DNA from: Membranihabitans maritimus | Lineage (GTDB): Bacteria; Bacteroidota; Bacteroidia; Chitinophagales; Saprospiraceae | Reading direction: 5' to 3' | DNA length: 64,000 nt | NCBI RefSeq assembly: GCF_021729145.1 | Contig: NZ_JAJSLW010000002.1 | Location: 427,943 to 491,942 of the forward strand | Shown: positions 53,171-62,846 of the stretch, piece by piece | How the letters are laid out: the number at the start of each line of letters is the position of its first letter | How positions within the stretch are numbered: position 1 is the stretch's first letter | Notes under the pieces: model-generated | What the model was told of the DNA's origin: nothing | What the model saw: the letters and a program-made list of their open reading frames with translations, nothing else | The model's database searches: none | Program-made: the position numbers and the translations under genes

Positions 53171-56100
53171 ATGAAAAAATTTTTACTAACAGGATGCTGT
53201 TTGAATTACTTCAAACGGCCCTGGCACCCGGGAATAGTTCCGAGTACTAAAATTATCCGGATAATGAAATTAATAACCATACTTTGTTGTATCGTTTGTG
53301 TCCAGCTCAGTGCTACGAAAATGGATGCGCAATATGTATCACTTGATGAACGCGATGCCAAATTGGAACAGGTGATTTTAAAAATCCGAAAACAGACCGG
53401 TTATAATTTTTTATTTAATAATCGGATTTTGGAACGTGCAAAGCCAGTGACTGTTCGGTTCGAAAATATGCCGCTAGAAGATGCTCTCGGAAATGTCTTT
53501 GCAGAACAGCCCCTAACGTATTCTATTATTGAGAAAACAATAGTGGTCAGGGAGGTGGAAACTAAATTAAATGAAGTTAAAACAATTAAATTACAACACA
53601 TTGATGAATATATCACCCCATTTAAAGAGGATCAATTATTAGCCAGTGTCTCGGGAATAGTTACGGAGTCTTCCGGTGAGGTTTTGATCGGTGTTAATGT
53701 GACGGTAAAAGGAACTACGCGAGGGGCGACGACTGATTTTAACGGGAGATTTGATGTAGAAGCTGACTTGTCGGATACCCTGGTATTTTCTTACATTGGC
53801 TACAAGACTCTTGAAGTCCCTGTAGAGGGTAGATCCCAAATTAATGTTACTATGTCAGAGGACGTGGCCGAACTGGAGGAATTAGTGGTCGTGGGCTATG
53901 GAAGTGTGAAAAAAAGCGACCTGACGGGGTCTGTATCGTCTGTTAATGGTGAACTTATCTCGGATAGAAATTCAATTCAGGTAAGTGATGCCCTTCAGGG
54001 GGCAATGCCTGGAATTTCGGTTTCCAGGGGCGCGGGAAGTGCACCTGGTTCGTCAGCGACCGTTCGTATCAGAGGCATTACCACATTAAGTAATAATGAC
54101 CCGTTAGTTATTGTGGATGGAGTTCCTGTAAATAGCATAGATGATGTTAATGTTAACGATGTAGAAAGTATTTCTGTATTGAAGGATGCAGCTTCCTCTT
54201 CCATTTATGGAGCAAGGGCCTCTGCGGGGGTGGTATTGATAACAACGAAACGAGCAAAGAACGGACAAATTCTATTCGAATATTCCAATCAATATGGAAT
54301 AGAAAGACCTACCGGGTTACCCCAATCGGTGGGTCCCATTAGGTATATGGAAATGCTTAATGAATTACAATGGAATGATAATAACAATAATCCAGAAGGG
54401 GAACATCCAGTTTATCCAAGGGATTACATTGATAATTATGTCCAAAATAACAGGACTAACCCGGACGAGTTTCCGATAACGGACTGGGCGGATTTAATCT
54501 TGAATGACTATTCTACCAGAGAGTCTCATCAATTGGGATTTTCATTGGGCACGGAAAAGTTAAATACCAAAGGTTCTTTTAGATATGAAAGGTCAAATGC
54601 ACTTTGGAATAACAAAAGTTTTAAACGGTTTACTGCCAGAGTTAATAATGATTTGAAAATTAACAAATTTTTATCGGCACAGGTCGATATATCTTTAAGA
54701 AGGACAATCGATGAAAGGCCCAACATCAATCCCATGAATCGTTCTCGCGTTACTGGACCAATTTATGCAGCTATGTGGTCGGATGGGAGAATAGCAAGTG
54801 GAAAACAAGGAGATAATGCCTGGGGAATGGTTGAGTATGGCGGGTTTGATAACGATTGGGCGAACAATATGATAAGTCGTTTGGGTATTGATTTTAACCC
54901 TTTCAATGATTTAAAAATTTCAGCGGTTGTCTCCCCGAATTTTTCATCGACAAAAACGAAGACTTTTCAAAAGGCTATTCCTACTTATATTGCGGAGGAT
55001 CCAACAGTTTTCGACACCTATTTGTCTAATTTCAATAGTACTAATTTAAATGAAGTAAGAAGTGAAAATTACAGTATTACAGGACAATTACTAGCAAATT
55101 ATACCAAAGAATTTAAAGACCACAACTTTAATTTATTGGGTGGATTTGAGGAATATTATTATTTCCAGGAATCTTTAGGGGGGGCACGAAGAGATTATGC
55201 ACTACAAGATTTCCCATATTTGGATATTGGTCCTCTTGAAGGGAGGGGGAATTCTGGAAGCGCTATCGAAAATTCTTATCGTTCATTTTTTGGTAGGTTA
55301 ATGTATGATTACAAAGGTAAATATTTAATTCAGGCTAATATTAGGTACGACGGTTCTTCACGATTTGCTCGCGAACATAGATGGGGTGCCTTCCCTTCAT
55401 TATCTGCAGGTTGGGTAATATCAGAAGAACCTTGGCTAAATCAACCATCATGGTTGTCATTTTTTAAAGTAAGGGCATCTGTTGGCAAATTAGGTAATGA
55501 AAGGATTGGAAACTACCCATATCAATCGACTATTGCGTTTAATGAGGCTTTATTTTATCAAGGGAGTAACGTAACTTCTTTGACTACAGCAGCCCAGATT
55601 GAGTATGCAATTAGGAACGTCACCTGGGAATCGACAGAAACCTTTGATTTGGGATTGGATATCAATTTTTTTGATAACCAACTTTTTGTTAGTGGTGATT
55701 ATTATACTAAAGTCACGAGTGATATGTTATTGGATTTAAATATCCCCGACTTTATTGGTTATGATGATCCCCAACAAAACACTGGTAGAATGAAAACCCA
55801 TGGGTGGGATTTACAAATTGGTTGGAGAGATCATATGGGACAAATTGAATATCGAGTGTCAGCTAATATTTCAGATTATGAATCCATTATGGGAGATTTG
55901 GGTGGAACGCAATTCTTAGGTAACAAAATTAAGACTGAAGGGAGTGAATTTGATGAATGGTACGGATATCTATCGGAAGGATTATTTCAGACTCAGGAAG
56001 AAGTAGATAATTCAGCAAAATTGAATTCCTCTGTTAAACCAGGAGATATAAAGTACATTGATATTAGTGGTCCGGACGGTACTCCGGATGGAATTATTTC

Positions 56101-56626
56101 ACCAGATTATGATCGTGTGCTTTTAGGAGGGTCTTTACCACGGTTTATCTATGGGGGCAACATTGGATTGAATTACAATAATTTTGATTTATCATTAGTC
56201 TTTCATGGAGTAGGTAAACAACAAGCCCACCTTTCACCGGATATGGTAAGGCCATTGTCCAATAGCGCCCAAAATGCACCCTCAATTGTTGATGGGAATT
56301 ATTGGAGTGTCTATAATACTGATCAGCAGAATCGAAATGTATCATATCCGAGACTTTCTGAAATAGGTGCAAATAACAACAATTATGTACTTTCGGATTA
56401 TTGGTTGTTTGATGGCGCATTTTTCCGTCTTAAGAATATTTCATTGTCCTATAATTTACCGCAAAATATAATTGACAGGCTGGGATTGCAAGGAGTGAGA
56501 ATTAATGGAACAGCTTCGGATTTATTTTCTCTGGATAATTATCCAAAAGGTTGGGATCCAGAAGCGGCAATAAACGTTTACCCTATTACCCGGTCGCTAA
56601 TATTTGGAATCTCTATAAAAATTTAA
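53171..56626 (+). CDS. SusC/RagA-family TonB-dependent transporter with STN domain
   Basis: Outer-membrane transporter of 1151 residues. A long leader (hydrophobic part MKLITILCCIVCVQLSAT) precedes an STN domain (about 55-122: LEQVILKIRKQTGYNFLFNN, TIVVREVE) and a carboxypeptidase-regulatory-like domain (about 158-235: VSGIVTESSGEVLIGVNVTV, FSYIGYKTLEV). The TonB box is ELEELVVVGYGS. The plug has LQGAMPGISVSRG, VIVDGVPVNS and SISVLKDAASSSIYGARASA. The barrel ends SLIFGISIKI. susD follows 1 bp after the stop. The STN domain indicates control through the upstream FecR/ECF pair. The likely ligand is a sulfated glycan fragment, judged from the adjacent sulfatase. Confidence 0.95.
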   Translation: MKKFLLTGCCLNYFKRPWHPGIVPSTKIIRIMKLITILCCIVCVQLSATKMDAQYVSLDERDAKLEQVILKIRKQTGYNFLFNNRILERAKPVTVRFENMPLEDALGNVFAEQPLTYSIIEKTIVVREVETKLNEVKTIKLQHIDEYITPFKEDQLLASVSGIVTESSGEVLIGVNVTVKGTTRGATTDFNGRFDVEADLSDTLVFSYIGYKTLEVPVEGRSQINVTMSEDVAELEELVVVGYGSVKKSDLTGSVSSVNGELISDRNSIQVSDALQGAMPGISVSRGAGSAPGSSATVRIRGITTLSNNDPLVIVDGVPVNSIDDVNVNDVESISVLKDAASSSIYGARASAGVVLITTKRAKNGQILFEYSNQYGIERPTGLPQSVGPIRYMEMLNELQWNDNNNNPEGEHPVYPRDYIDNYVQNNRTNPDEFPITDWADLILNDYSTRESHQLGFSLGTEKLNTKGSFRYERSNALWNNKSFKRFTARVNNDLKINKFLSAQVDISLRRTIDERPNINPMNRSRVTGPIYAAMWSDGRIASGKQGDNAWGMVEYGGFDNDWANNMISRLGIDFNPFNDLKISAVVSPNFSSTKTKTFQKAIPTYIAEDPTVFDTYLSNFNSTNLNEVRSENYSITGQLLANYTKEFKDHNFNLLGGFEEYYYFQESLGGARRDYALQDFPYLDIGPLEGRGNSGSAIENSYRSFFGRLMYDYKGKYLIQANIRYDGSSRFAREHRWGAFPSLSAGWVISEEPWLNQPSWLSFFKVRASVGKLGNERIGNYPYQSTIAFNEALFYQGSNVTSLTTAAQIEYAIRNVTWESTETFDLGLDINFFDNQLFVSGDYYTKVTSDMLLDLNIPDFIGYDDPQQNTGRMKTHGWDLQIGWRDHMGQIEYRVSANISDYESIMGDLGGTQFLGNKIKTEGSEFDEWYGYLSEGLFQTQEEVDNSAKLNSSVKPGDIKYIDISGPDGTPDGIISPDYDRVLLGGSLPRFIYGGNIGLNYNNFDLSLVFHGVGKQQAHLSPDMVRPLSNSAQNAPSIVDGNYWSVYNTDQQNRNVSYPRLSEIGANNNNYVLSDYWLFDGAFFRLKNISLSYNLPQNIIDRLGLQGVRINGTASDLFSLDNYPKGWDPEAAINVYPITRSLIFGISIKI

Positions 56627-56636
56627 AATGCAGTTT

Positions 56637-58328
56637 ATGAAAACGATCATATTTTATATAATAATCAATGCTATTTTATTGACTTCATGTGTTAACTTGG
56701 ATTTGAATCCATTGTCAGAAGGATCTAGTGAGAATTGGTATACGAGTGAAAATCAAGTGAGAATGTCTCTCAATGATCTTTATCGTAAATCTTTTTGGGC
56801 GCGTGATTTTGATGAATGGACTGATGATTGGACGAGCAGATCAACAGTGACTTCTATAAGTGGGGGAACGTTAACGGGTGAAGACTTTATAGTTACCAGC
56901 AGATGGGCCAATTCTTACAAGGCAATAGCAAGAGCAAATTCCATAATTAATAATATGGACAAAATAGGAGATATCCCTCAAGAAATAATTAATAACTTTC
57001 TTGGGGAGGCAAGATTTATCAGGGCCTGTCAATATTCTTACTTGATTACTCATTGGGGAGATGTCCCCTATTTCACTGAAGACCTCGATATAGAGGCTGC
57101 ATTTGGAACGAGAAAATCTAGCGCAAACAACATTCTTCAAAATATTTATGAGGACTTTGATTTTGCAATTGAAAATTTGCCCTTATCTTATGGAGGCTCT
57201 GAAACTAGTAGAATTACAAAAGGAGCCGCTTTGGCCATGAAAGCCCGAACTGCGTTATATATGGAGGATTGGGAAATTGCAAGTAACGCCGCGAAAGATT
57301 GTATAGACCTTGGTATTTATCAATTGTATCCGGATTATGGTGAATTGTTCTTGGCAAAAACTAAAAATACCGATGAACAAATATTTGGTTTGCCTAATTC
57401 TGAGGATTTGAATTATTATTGGGATGCTGACTGGATTGTAAAGAGGTATGTAATTAGAAATGCTGGAGGGTTTGCCTCTTATCAACCTTCATGGGATTTA
57501 TTTTGCTCATACTTATGTATCGATGGGTTGCCTATAGACGAATCTCCTTTATTCAATCCCCAAAATCCTTTCGAAAATAGGGATCCTCGGCTTGGGGAGA
57601 CAATGCCTGAGCCTGGATCAGAATTTTTGGGATACAGGTATGAACCCCATCCCGATTCTACCCAAGTGTATAACTATGGCGCTGGTCAGTATGAATTTAA
57701 TAGAGATTCGAGGAGACCAGATAATTTATTTGCTTCTTTTAACGGTTTGGTTTGGAAAAAAGGTATTGATGAGAATTGGAGTGATTTATTGACAGATAAT
57801 GATCTCGTGATAGTACGTTATGCTGAAGTATTGTTGATGTATGCGGAAGCAAAAATTGAACAGGGCGATATCGATGCTTCAGTTTTAAATGCAATGAACC
57901 AAATACGCGCAAGAGCTTATGGGGTTTCTATTAGTCAGACAAATCAATATCCGGAAGTTACCACTACAGATTCAGAAGAACTTAGGACTTTACTGCGAAT
58001 TGAAAGAAGAATGGAATTTGCCCATGAAGGATTGAGATATATGGATATCGTGCGGTGGGGAATTGCCGACCAGGTATTAAATACACGGATATATGGTTTG
58101 TTGGATTATGAAGAGCTTAAAGAAAAAGTTATCAACGAAGGGAAATGGTTTTTGCCGGGAGTACCTGAAATTGATGAAAATGGAATTCCAAATTTGGACA
58201 GTTTATATGAAGCCGGACTTATAAAACAATTGGCCGTCCGTTCTTTTCCCCAAAGACAATATATCTGGCCAATCCCATCCAGTGAAATTCTAATTAATGA
58301 CAACTTAGTTCAAAACAACGGGTATTGA
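56637..58328 (+). CDS. SusD/RagB family outer-membrane lipoprotein
   Basis: Glycan-binding surface lipoprotein paired with the SusC directly upstream. I prefer the ATG at 56637, which gives the lipoprotein signal MKTIIFYIIINAILLTSC; an in-frame ATG lies 9 bp upstream (56628). The SusD fold is evident in NLDLNPLSEGSSENWYTSEN, FLGEARFIRACQYSYLITHW, the LMYAEAKIEQGDIDASVLNA helix pair, and RRMEFAHEGLRYMDIVRWG. The C-terminus has the typical ...QRQYIWPIPSSEILIND block. Full length at about 563 residues. A strong hairpin terminator follows the stop, separating it partly from the sulfatase. Confidence 0.95.
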   Translation: MKTIIFYIIINAILLTSCVNLDLNPLSEGSSENWYTSENQVRMSLNDLYRKSFWARDFDEWTDDWTSRSTVTSISGGTLTGEDFIVTSRWANSYKAIARANSIINNMDKIGDIPQEIINNFLGEARFIRACQYSYLITHWGDVPYFTEDLDIEAAFGTRKSSANNILQNIYEDFDFAIENLPLSYGGSETSRITKGAALAMKARTALYMEDWEIASNAAKDCIDLGIYQLYPDYGELFLAKTKNTDEQIFGLPNSEDLNYYWDADWIVKRYVIRNAGGFASYQPSWDLFCSYLCIDGLPIDESPLFNPQNPFENRDPRLGETMPEPGSEFLGYRYEPHPDSTQVYNYGAGQYEFNRDSRRPDNLFASFNGLVWKKGIDENWSDLLTDNDLVIVRYAEVLLMYAEAKIEQGDIDASVLNAMNQIRARAYGVSISQTNQYPEVTTTDSEELRTLLRIERRMEFAHEGLRYMDIVRWGIADQVLNTRIYGLLDYEELKEKVINEGKWFLPGVPEIDENGIPNLDSLYEAGLIKQLAVRSFPQRQYIWPIPSSEILINDNLVQNNGY

Positions 58329-58347
58329 TATAATCCTTATTTATGTT

Positions 58348-58382
58348 GAAGGTCTGTGAATTTTTCAAGCAGGCCTTCTTTT
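58348..58382 (+). terminator. Intrinsic terminator/attenuator between susD and sulfatase
   Basis: GAAGGTCTG (58348-58356) pairs with CAGGCCTTC (58370-58378) with one wobble pair around a 13-nt loop, followed by TTTT. It lies 20 bp after the susD stop and 22 bp before the sulfatase ATG. It would reduce enzyme-gene expression relative to the transporter genes. Confidence 0.8.
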
Positions 58383-58403
58383 AATACAAAATTAAATGTG
58401 ATA

Positions 58404-59837
58404 ATGGTTAGATTTCTTTTGATCATCGGAGCGATGATTACAATATACAGTGCTGTTAGTTCTCAAAATGTGAGTCAACCAAATATACTATGGATTATAG
58501 CAGAAGATATGTCTCAAGACCTTGGGTGCTATGGAAATAATATTGTTAAAACACCTAATATTGACCAACTGGCAAATTCAGGTATGCGTTTTACCAATAT
58601 GTTCACCACTGCCGGTGTTTGCGCTCCGTCTCGTACTGCCATAGCGACAGGTATGTATCAGACAACATTGGGTGCTATGCATATGAGTTATTCAGAAGAA
58701 TTAAAACCCGATTTACCAGGTGGCGTAAGGACCATAGAAGATATTCTTGAAGAAAATGGATATCAAACTCTGGGAATGGGGAAAGATCACTATTTGTTTA
58801 GTAATGACAAGAGTTCATTCCAATATAAAGATATTGATGATTTAAACGGTGAGAAACCATTTTTTGCCAAGGTGAATTCTCATTATACACACAGGGATTT
58901 TGACAATGACTCTGTCTTCCCTTTGGACGATAGAGATTTGATTTTGCCTCCATATTACCCTGATGTCCAATCTATTCGTGAAGATTGGGCAGCGTACTAT
59001 GAAAATGTTCAATTACTGGATCGAGAAGTAAAAGAGATACTAGATGAGTTTGAGGCGAAAGGACTGCTGAAAAACACAATAATTTTCTTTTTTTCCGATC
59101 ATGGCCGACCTTTTTTAAAAGGGAAGTACTGGACCTATGATAGTGGTGTTCGAATTCCTTTTAGTGTTTATATTCCTGAAGAAATAAACTTCACCCAGGG
59201 GTATAAACAGCATTCGGTGAGTGAACAAATGCTTTCCGCAATTGATATTTCTGCGACTACACTTGCTTTGGCGGGAGTGAAAAAGCCTGATTATATGCAA
59301 GGTAAAGTATTTCTGGGGAGTCAAATTGAAGCTAAAAGAGATTATATATTTAGTTCTATTGATCGTATAAGTGGTACGAATTTTAAAACGCGCGCTGTAC
59401 GAACAAAAAAGTATAAATACATTAAAAATTTTAATAATGGCCGTTCAATATTGGAATGCACCACGGAATATGCTAAGGCCAAATATCCTGGATATCATGC
59501 TGTAAGCATTCTCGATCATTTTAATAAATTGAATGGGGTCGAAAAGAGCTTAGTAAATCCTCTTCCAGCGGAAGAATTATATGATCTTGAAAATGATCCC
59601 CACGAGACTGTAAATCTCGCCTATGAAGAAGAATTTCAAGTGATTAGGGAAAGGCTTCAAACAATATTGACAGATTGGATAGGAAAGATAGAAGATAAAG
59701 GATTTGAAGAGGATTCCCTACCAGTGCAAAAACACTTTATCGATGTCCGCCAGAATAATAAATATCGCTATGCTGGCGAAAGATTGAGATTGTATCAGAA
59801 AGTAAAAGATGATTTAAAGAAGGAAGGCAAATTGTAA
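58404..59837 (+). CDS. Secreted sulfatase (formylglycine type)
   Basis: Type I sulfatase of about 477 residues. The ATG at 58404 is chosen since it gives a proper signal peptide (MVRFLLIIGAMITIYSAVSS|Q); the upstream in-frame GTG falls within the terminator stem. The formylglycine motif is CAPSRTAIATG, the Cys type. Metal ligands are in ILWIIAEDMSQDLGCYGN and FFFSDHGRPFLKGKYWTYDS. The KYWTYDSGVRIPF pattern resembles the heparan-N-sulfatase-like S1 group. The C-terminus has LYDLENDPHETVNLA. It requires a sulfatase-maturing enzyme, which is not in this window. It suggests a sulfated polysaccharide as the locus substrate. Confidence 0.93.
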   Translation: MVRFLLIIGAMITIYSAVSSQNVSQPNILWIIAEDMSQDLGCYGNNIVKTPNIDQLANSGMRFTNMFTTAGVCAPSRTAIATGMYQTTLGAMHMSYSEELKPDLPGGVRTIEDILEENGYQTLGMGKDHYLFSNDKSSFQYKDIDDLNGEKPFFAKVNSHYTHRDFDNDSVFPLDDRDLILPPYYPDVQSIREDWAAYYENVQLLDREVKEILDEFEAKGLLKNTIIFFFSDHGRPFLKGKYWTYDSGVRIPFSVYIPEEINFTQGYKQHSVSEQMLSAIDISATTLALAGVKKPDYMQGKVFLGSQIEAKRDYIFSSIDRISGTNFKTRAVRTKKYKYIKNFNNGRSILECTTEYAKAKYPGYHAVSILDHFNKLNGVEKSLVNPLPAEELYDLENDPHETVNLAYEEEFQVIRERLQTILTDWIGKIEDKGFEEDSLPVQKHFIDVRQNNKYRYAGERLRLYQKVKDDLKKEGKL

Positions 59838-59859
59838 TTTTTTAAAATTAGTAATAAGC

Positions 59860-62268
59860 ATGAATATAAAAATATCATTAGTATTGACCATACTTATTTT
59901 GGGGAATTTAGGATTTTCTCAGAATGTAGACCGTGGTGAAATGTTGAAAATTAGCGGGGTATATCCAAGTTTAGCTGTTTATAATCCCGGAGATAAATCA
60001 GAACTTTGCCCGCGATATGACGGGTTGGAATGTGGAATTGGAGCCATGGTGCCATGGGCTGACAAACTTTGGATGGTTACGTATTCTCCGCATTGCCCGG
60101 ATGGGAGTTCCGATAGGCTTTGGACTATTGACAGTAATTTAAATTTAAATATGCATCCGAAAAGCATAGGAGGAACCCCAGCTAATCGATTAATCCATAG
60201 GGAGTCTAACCAATTAATTATCGGACCTTATTTTGTGTCTGAAGGAGGGAGTGTACGTGGAATCCCTTATAGTGAGATGTCTGGGAGGCATACAGGGACA
60301 GCGAGGCATCTGACAGATCCTGAAAATAAAGTTTATTTCCAGGATATGGAAGGTAAAGTGTATGAAGTGAATGTTCATAACCTTGAAGTAAATAAACTCT
60401 TTGAAAAACCGGTTCCGGGATGGCATGGGAAAGGTGCATATACAGGTCAGGGGAGATATATTATTTCTAACAATGGTGAAAGTGGTAACTATGAAAAGCC
60501 GGAACATTTGCAGGTAGGAAAACCAGCTCAAACGGAGGACGAGATGGGAAGCTTAGCTGAATGGGATGGGGAAACGTGGCGCATTATTGAGCGTAAGCAG
60601 TTTACCGAAGTGACAGGTCCGGGGGGTATTTATGGAAATGAAAGGGTGTCAGACCCGATTTGGAGCATGGGTTGGGACAAACGTTCTGTTATACTTAAAG
60701 TATTGGATCAGGGTACATGGAGTACATATCGATTACCCAAATCTTCAAACACCTATGAAAATAAAGGAGGGTATTATACTGAATGGCCGAGAATTAGAGA
60801 AGTAACGGATGGAAAATACCTTATGGATATGTTTGGAATGTTTTACGACTTCCCCAAATCATTTACTCCGCGAAATTCGTCTGGACTAAAACCGATTTCT
60901 ACGCATTTGAGGTATACTGCTGACTTTTGTGAATGGAACGATCAATTGGTTATTGGAAATGATGAAACTACATTCTGTGGAGGTTCTTTAGGAAATAAGT
61001 TTGTTAAGCGTTCCTGGTCCAATCTTTGGTTTGGGCAGTTGGCGGATCTTAAAGAATGGGGCCCTGTTCAGGGATATGGTGGACCATGGGTGAAAGATGT
61101 AACAAAAAAAGGAGTTCCTTCTGACCCATATTTATTTAATGGATATGATCGCAAGGTGATTCATTTCGCTCACGATAATTTTGCACCAGTCACATTCACC
61201 ATTGAATATGACCAATTTGGTAACGGAGATTGGAGAAAATACAGGAATGTCCACGTGGAAAGCAAGGGATATAAATATTTTATTTTTCCAGAAGATTTTC
61301 AGGCTCAATGGGTGAGACTTTTAGCAAATGCTGATTGCAGGGCAACCGCTGTTTTTCATTTTAGCCAAAAAAAATATGAACCCTATGATGGAAAACTATT
61401 TAATGGCCTGGCTGATATAAATTCTTCAGAGGAACTTAATTTTGGTATGATTATGGTAGCGGGACATAATTTAAACCTCCAAATGGTAGATTTTCAAGGG
61501 AATAACGAGACTTATTATGAATTAAATGAGGGCTTGGATTACCTGGTTCCTGAAGATGACAGGTCTCATGAAGTAAAGGAAATAGGAAGGTTTTATAAGG
61601 AATTTAAAGAAGATGAGGCTTCTGTTATTATGGAGTATGAAGGTACAAGGGTCCGATTGCCAAAAGGAGATTCTGCATTCAGCCAATCATTTAACGGGGT
61701 CTGGCCACGTGGTATTCGTGAAATTGAATCAGAGCGTTTCATGATGAATATTCATGGTACCTTTTATGAAATGCCCAGGGCTGCGGGTCTAAATGCAATA
61801 AAACCGGTCACTTCCCACAATAAAAAAATTATGGATTATTGTACCTGGAGAGGAATGCTTGTACTATCAGGTATTGATTCTGAATCAAAAAATGACGGTC
61901 ATGTTTTCAGATCTGGAGACAATAAAACCGGACTTTGGTTTGGAAATGTTGATGACATATGGAAACTGGGTAAACCGGTTGGCAAAGGTGGTCCCTGGAA
62001 AAATACTATGGTGAAGGCGGATCAACCGTCAGATAAGTATTTGATGAGAGGGTACGATAAAAAGTCTTTAGAATTACGAGCAGATAAAGATGTGGAAATT
62101 ACAATCGAGGTGGATGTAGATTTTTCAGGATGGCATATTTTTGATAAAGTTCAACTCAAGAAAGGTGAAAAATTTTCAATGACTTTCCCGGAGGGTTTCA
62201 ATGCACATTGGATTAGGTTTACATCAGATAAAGATTGTAAGGCCACAGCATTTCTCACCTATAAATAA
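59860..62268 (+). CDS. Secreted 802-residue protein of unknown function with internal duplication
   Basis: Exported protein (signal ending LGFSQ). I do not recognise a named family. The first 290 residues read like a beta-propeller (repeated blades such as KLWMVTYSPHCPDG, DRLWTIDSNLNLN, VYFQDMEGKVYEVNVHN). Two similar modules follow at about 303-497 and 610-802. Each contains a WPR.IRE start, YDFP/YEMP, a [DY]C.W region with an LV.. strand, LWFG..DD..K.G.P...GGPW, and a closing HWIRF/QWVRLL.....CKATA or CRATA. It is the last gene of the SusCD-sulfatase locus and could be a glycan lyase, hydrolase or binding protein; none can be asserted. Confidence 0.8.
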   Translation: MNIKISLVLTILILGNLGFSQNVDRGEMLKISGVYPSLAVYNPGDKSELCPRYDGLECGIGAMVPWADKLWMVTYSPHCPDGSSDRLWTIDSNLNLNMHPKSIGGTPANRLIHRESNQLIIGPYFVSEGGSVRGIPYSEMSGRHTGTARHLTDPENKVYFQDMEGKVYEVNVHNLEVNKLFEKPVPGWHGKGAYTGQGRYIISNNGESGNYEKPEHLQVGKPAQTEDEMGSLAEWDGETWRIIERKQFTEVTGPGGIYGNERVSDPIWSMGWDKRSVILKVLDQGTWSTYRLPKSSNTYENKGGYYTEWPRIREVTDGKYLMDMFGMFYDFPKSFTPRNSSGLKPISTHLRYTADFCEWNDQLVIGNDETTFCGGSLGNKFVKRSWSNLWFGQLADLKEWGPVQGYGGPWVKDVTKKGVPSDPYLFNGYDRKVIHFAHDNFAPVTFTIEYDQFGNGDWRKYRNVHVESKGYKYFIFPEDFQAQWVRLLANADCRATAVFHFSQKKYEPYDGKLFNGLADINSSEELNFGMIMVAGHNLNLQMVDFQGNNETYYELNEGLDYLVPEDDRSHEVKEIGRFYKEFKEDEASVIMEYEGTRVRLPKGDSAFSQSFNGVWPRGIREIESERFMMNIHGTFYEMPRAAGLNAIKPVTSHNKKIMDYCTWRGMLVLSGIDSESKNDGHVFRSGDNKTGLWFGNVDDIWKLGKPVGKGGPWKNTMVKADQPSDKYLMRGYDKKSLELRADKDVEITIEVDVDFSGWHIFDKVQLKKGEKFSMTFPEGFNAHWIRFTSDKDCKATAFLTYK

Positions 62269-62337
62269 TATTGTATTTCGTACCTCTTGATTAAGTGTAG
62301 AAGAAATTAAGTAAATATTTTAAGACTAAAACATAAC

Positions 62338-62368
62338 TTGACATTCCGACAAATTTCATGTATATTAG
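62338..62368 (+). promoter_or_regulatory. Promoter of the toxin-antitoxin operon
   Basis: TTG (62338-62340), a 20-bp spacer and TATATTAG (62361-62368), one base off the TAnnTTTG consensus. The in-frame ATG at 62358 would lie inside this promoter, so the ATG at 62385 is the more likely translation start. Confidence 0.55.
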
Positions 62369-62384
62369 TGACAAATTGCATATC

Positions 62385-62846
62385 ATGAAGAAGAATCTTA
62401 AAAAATATTCCCGGAAGTCAGCATCCGGCTCCAGGGTGCAGGAAGTTTATGTTCCATACGATACGGAGCCCAGGTCTTATAGGAAGAGAGGAGAAGCTGA
62501 TGACTTAAAGGAGTTTACGTATTCTTCTTTCAAGTCTATTGCTGATCGGTCGCCATTTACGATAGGGGAGTGGGCGCAGCTTTTGTACATCAGCGAAAGG
62601 ACCCTGCATCGGTATGCCAAAGAAGACAGAGCCTTTGACGGATTGCATGTAGAGCGTATATTATTGCTGGATGACTTTATTGCTTCAGGTAATGATTTAA
62701 TGGGTAAAGAAGGATTCAAGAAATGGGTGCATTCTACTCCATTTTCTTTGGGTGAGAAAAAAGTATTTGATAGCTTGTTTACCCATCAGGGGATAGTAGA
62801 AGGTATAGACTTACTTCACAGGATTCAAAACGGAATTCCTGCTTAA
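62385..62846 (+). CDS. Xre/MbcA/ParS-type antitoxin
   Basis: Antitoxin of about 153 residues that should neutralise the RES toxin encoded next and repress the operon. An Xre-like HTH is at FTIGEWAQLLYISERTLHRY. The C-terminal toxin-binding domain (formerly DUF2384) shows RILLLDDFIASGNDLMG, WVHSTPFSLGEKKVFDSLF and GIVEGIDLLHRIQNGIPA. The toxin start codon overlaps the antitoxin stop by one base. An in-frame ATG 27 bp upstream exists, but it lies in the apparent promoter. Confidence 0.9.
   Translation: MKKNLKKYSRKSASGSRVQEVYVPYDTEPRSYRKRGEADDLKEFTYSSFKSIADRSPFTIGEWAQLLYISERTLHRYAKEDRAFDGLHVERILLLDDFIASGNDLMGKEGFKKWVHSTPFSLGEKKVFDSLFTHQGIVEGIDLLHRIQNGIPA

Noticed and set aside
58356..58403. GTG start giving a longer sulfatase N-terminus
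   Set aside because: Falls in the terminator hairpin and would put 16 polar residues ahead of the signal peptide.
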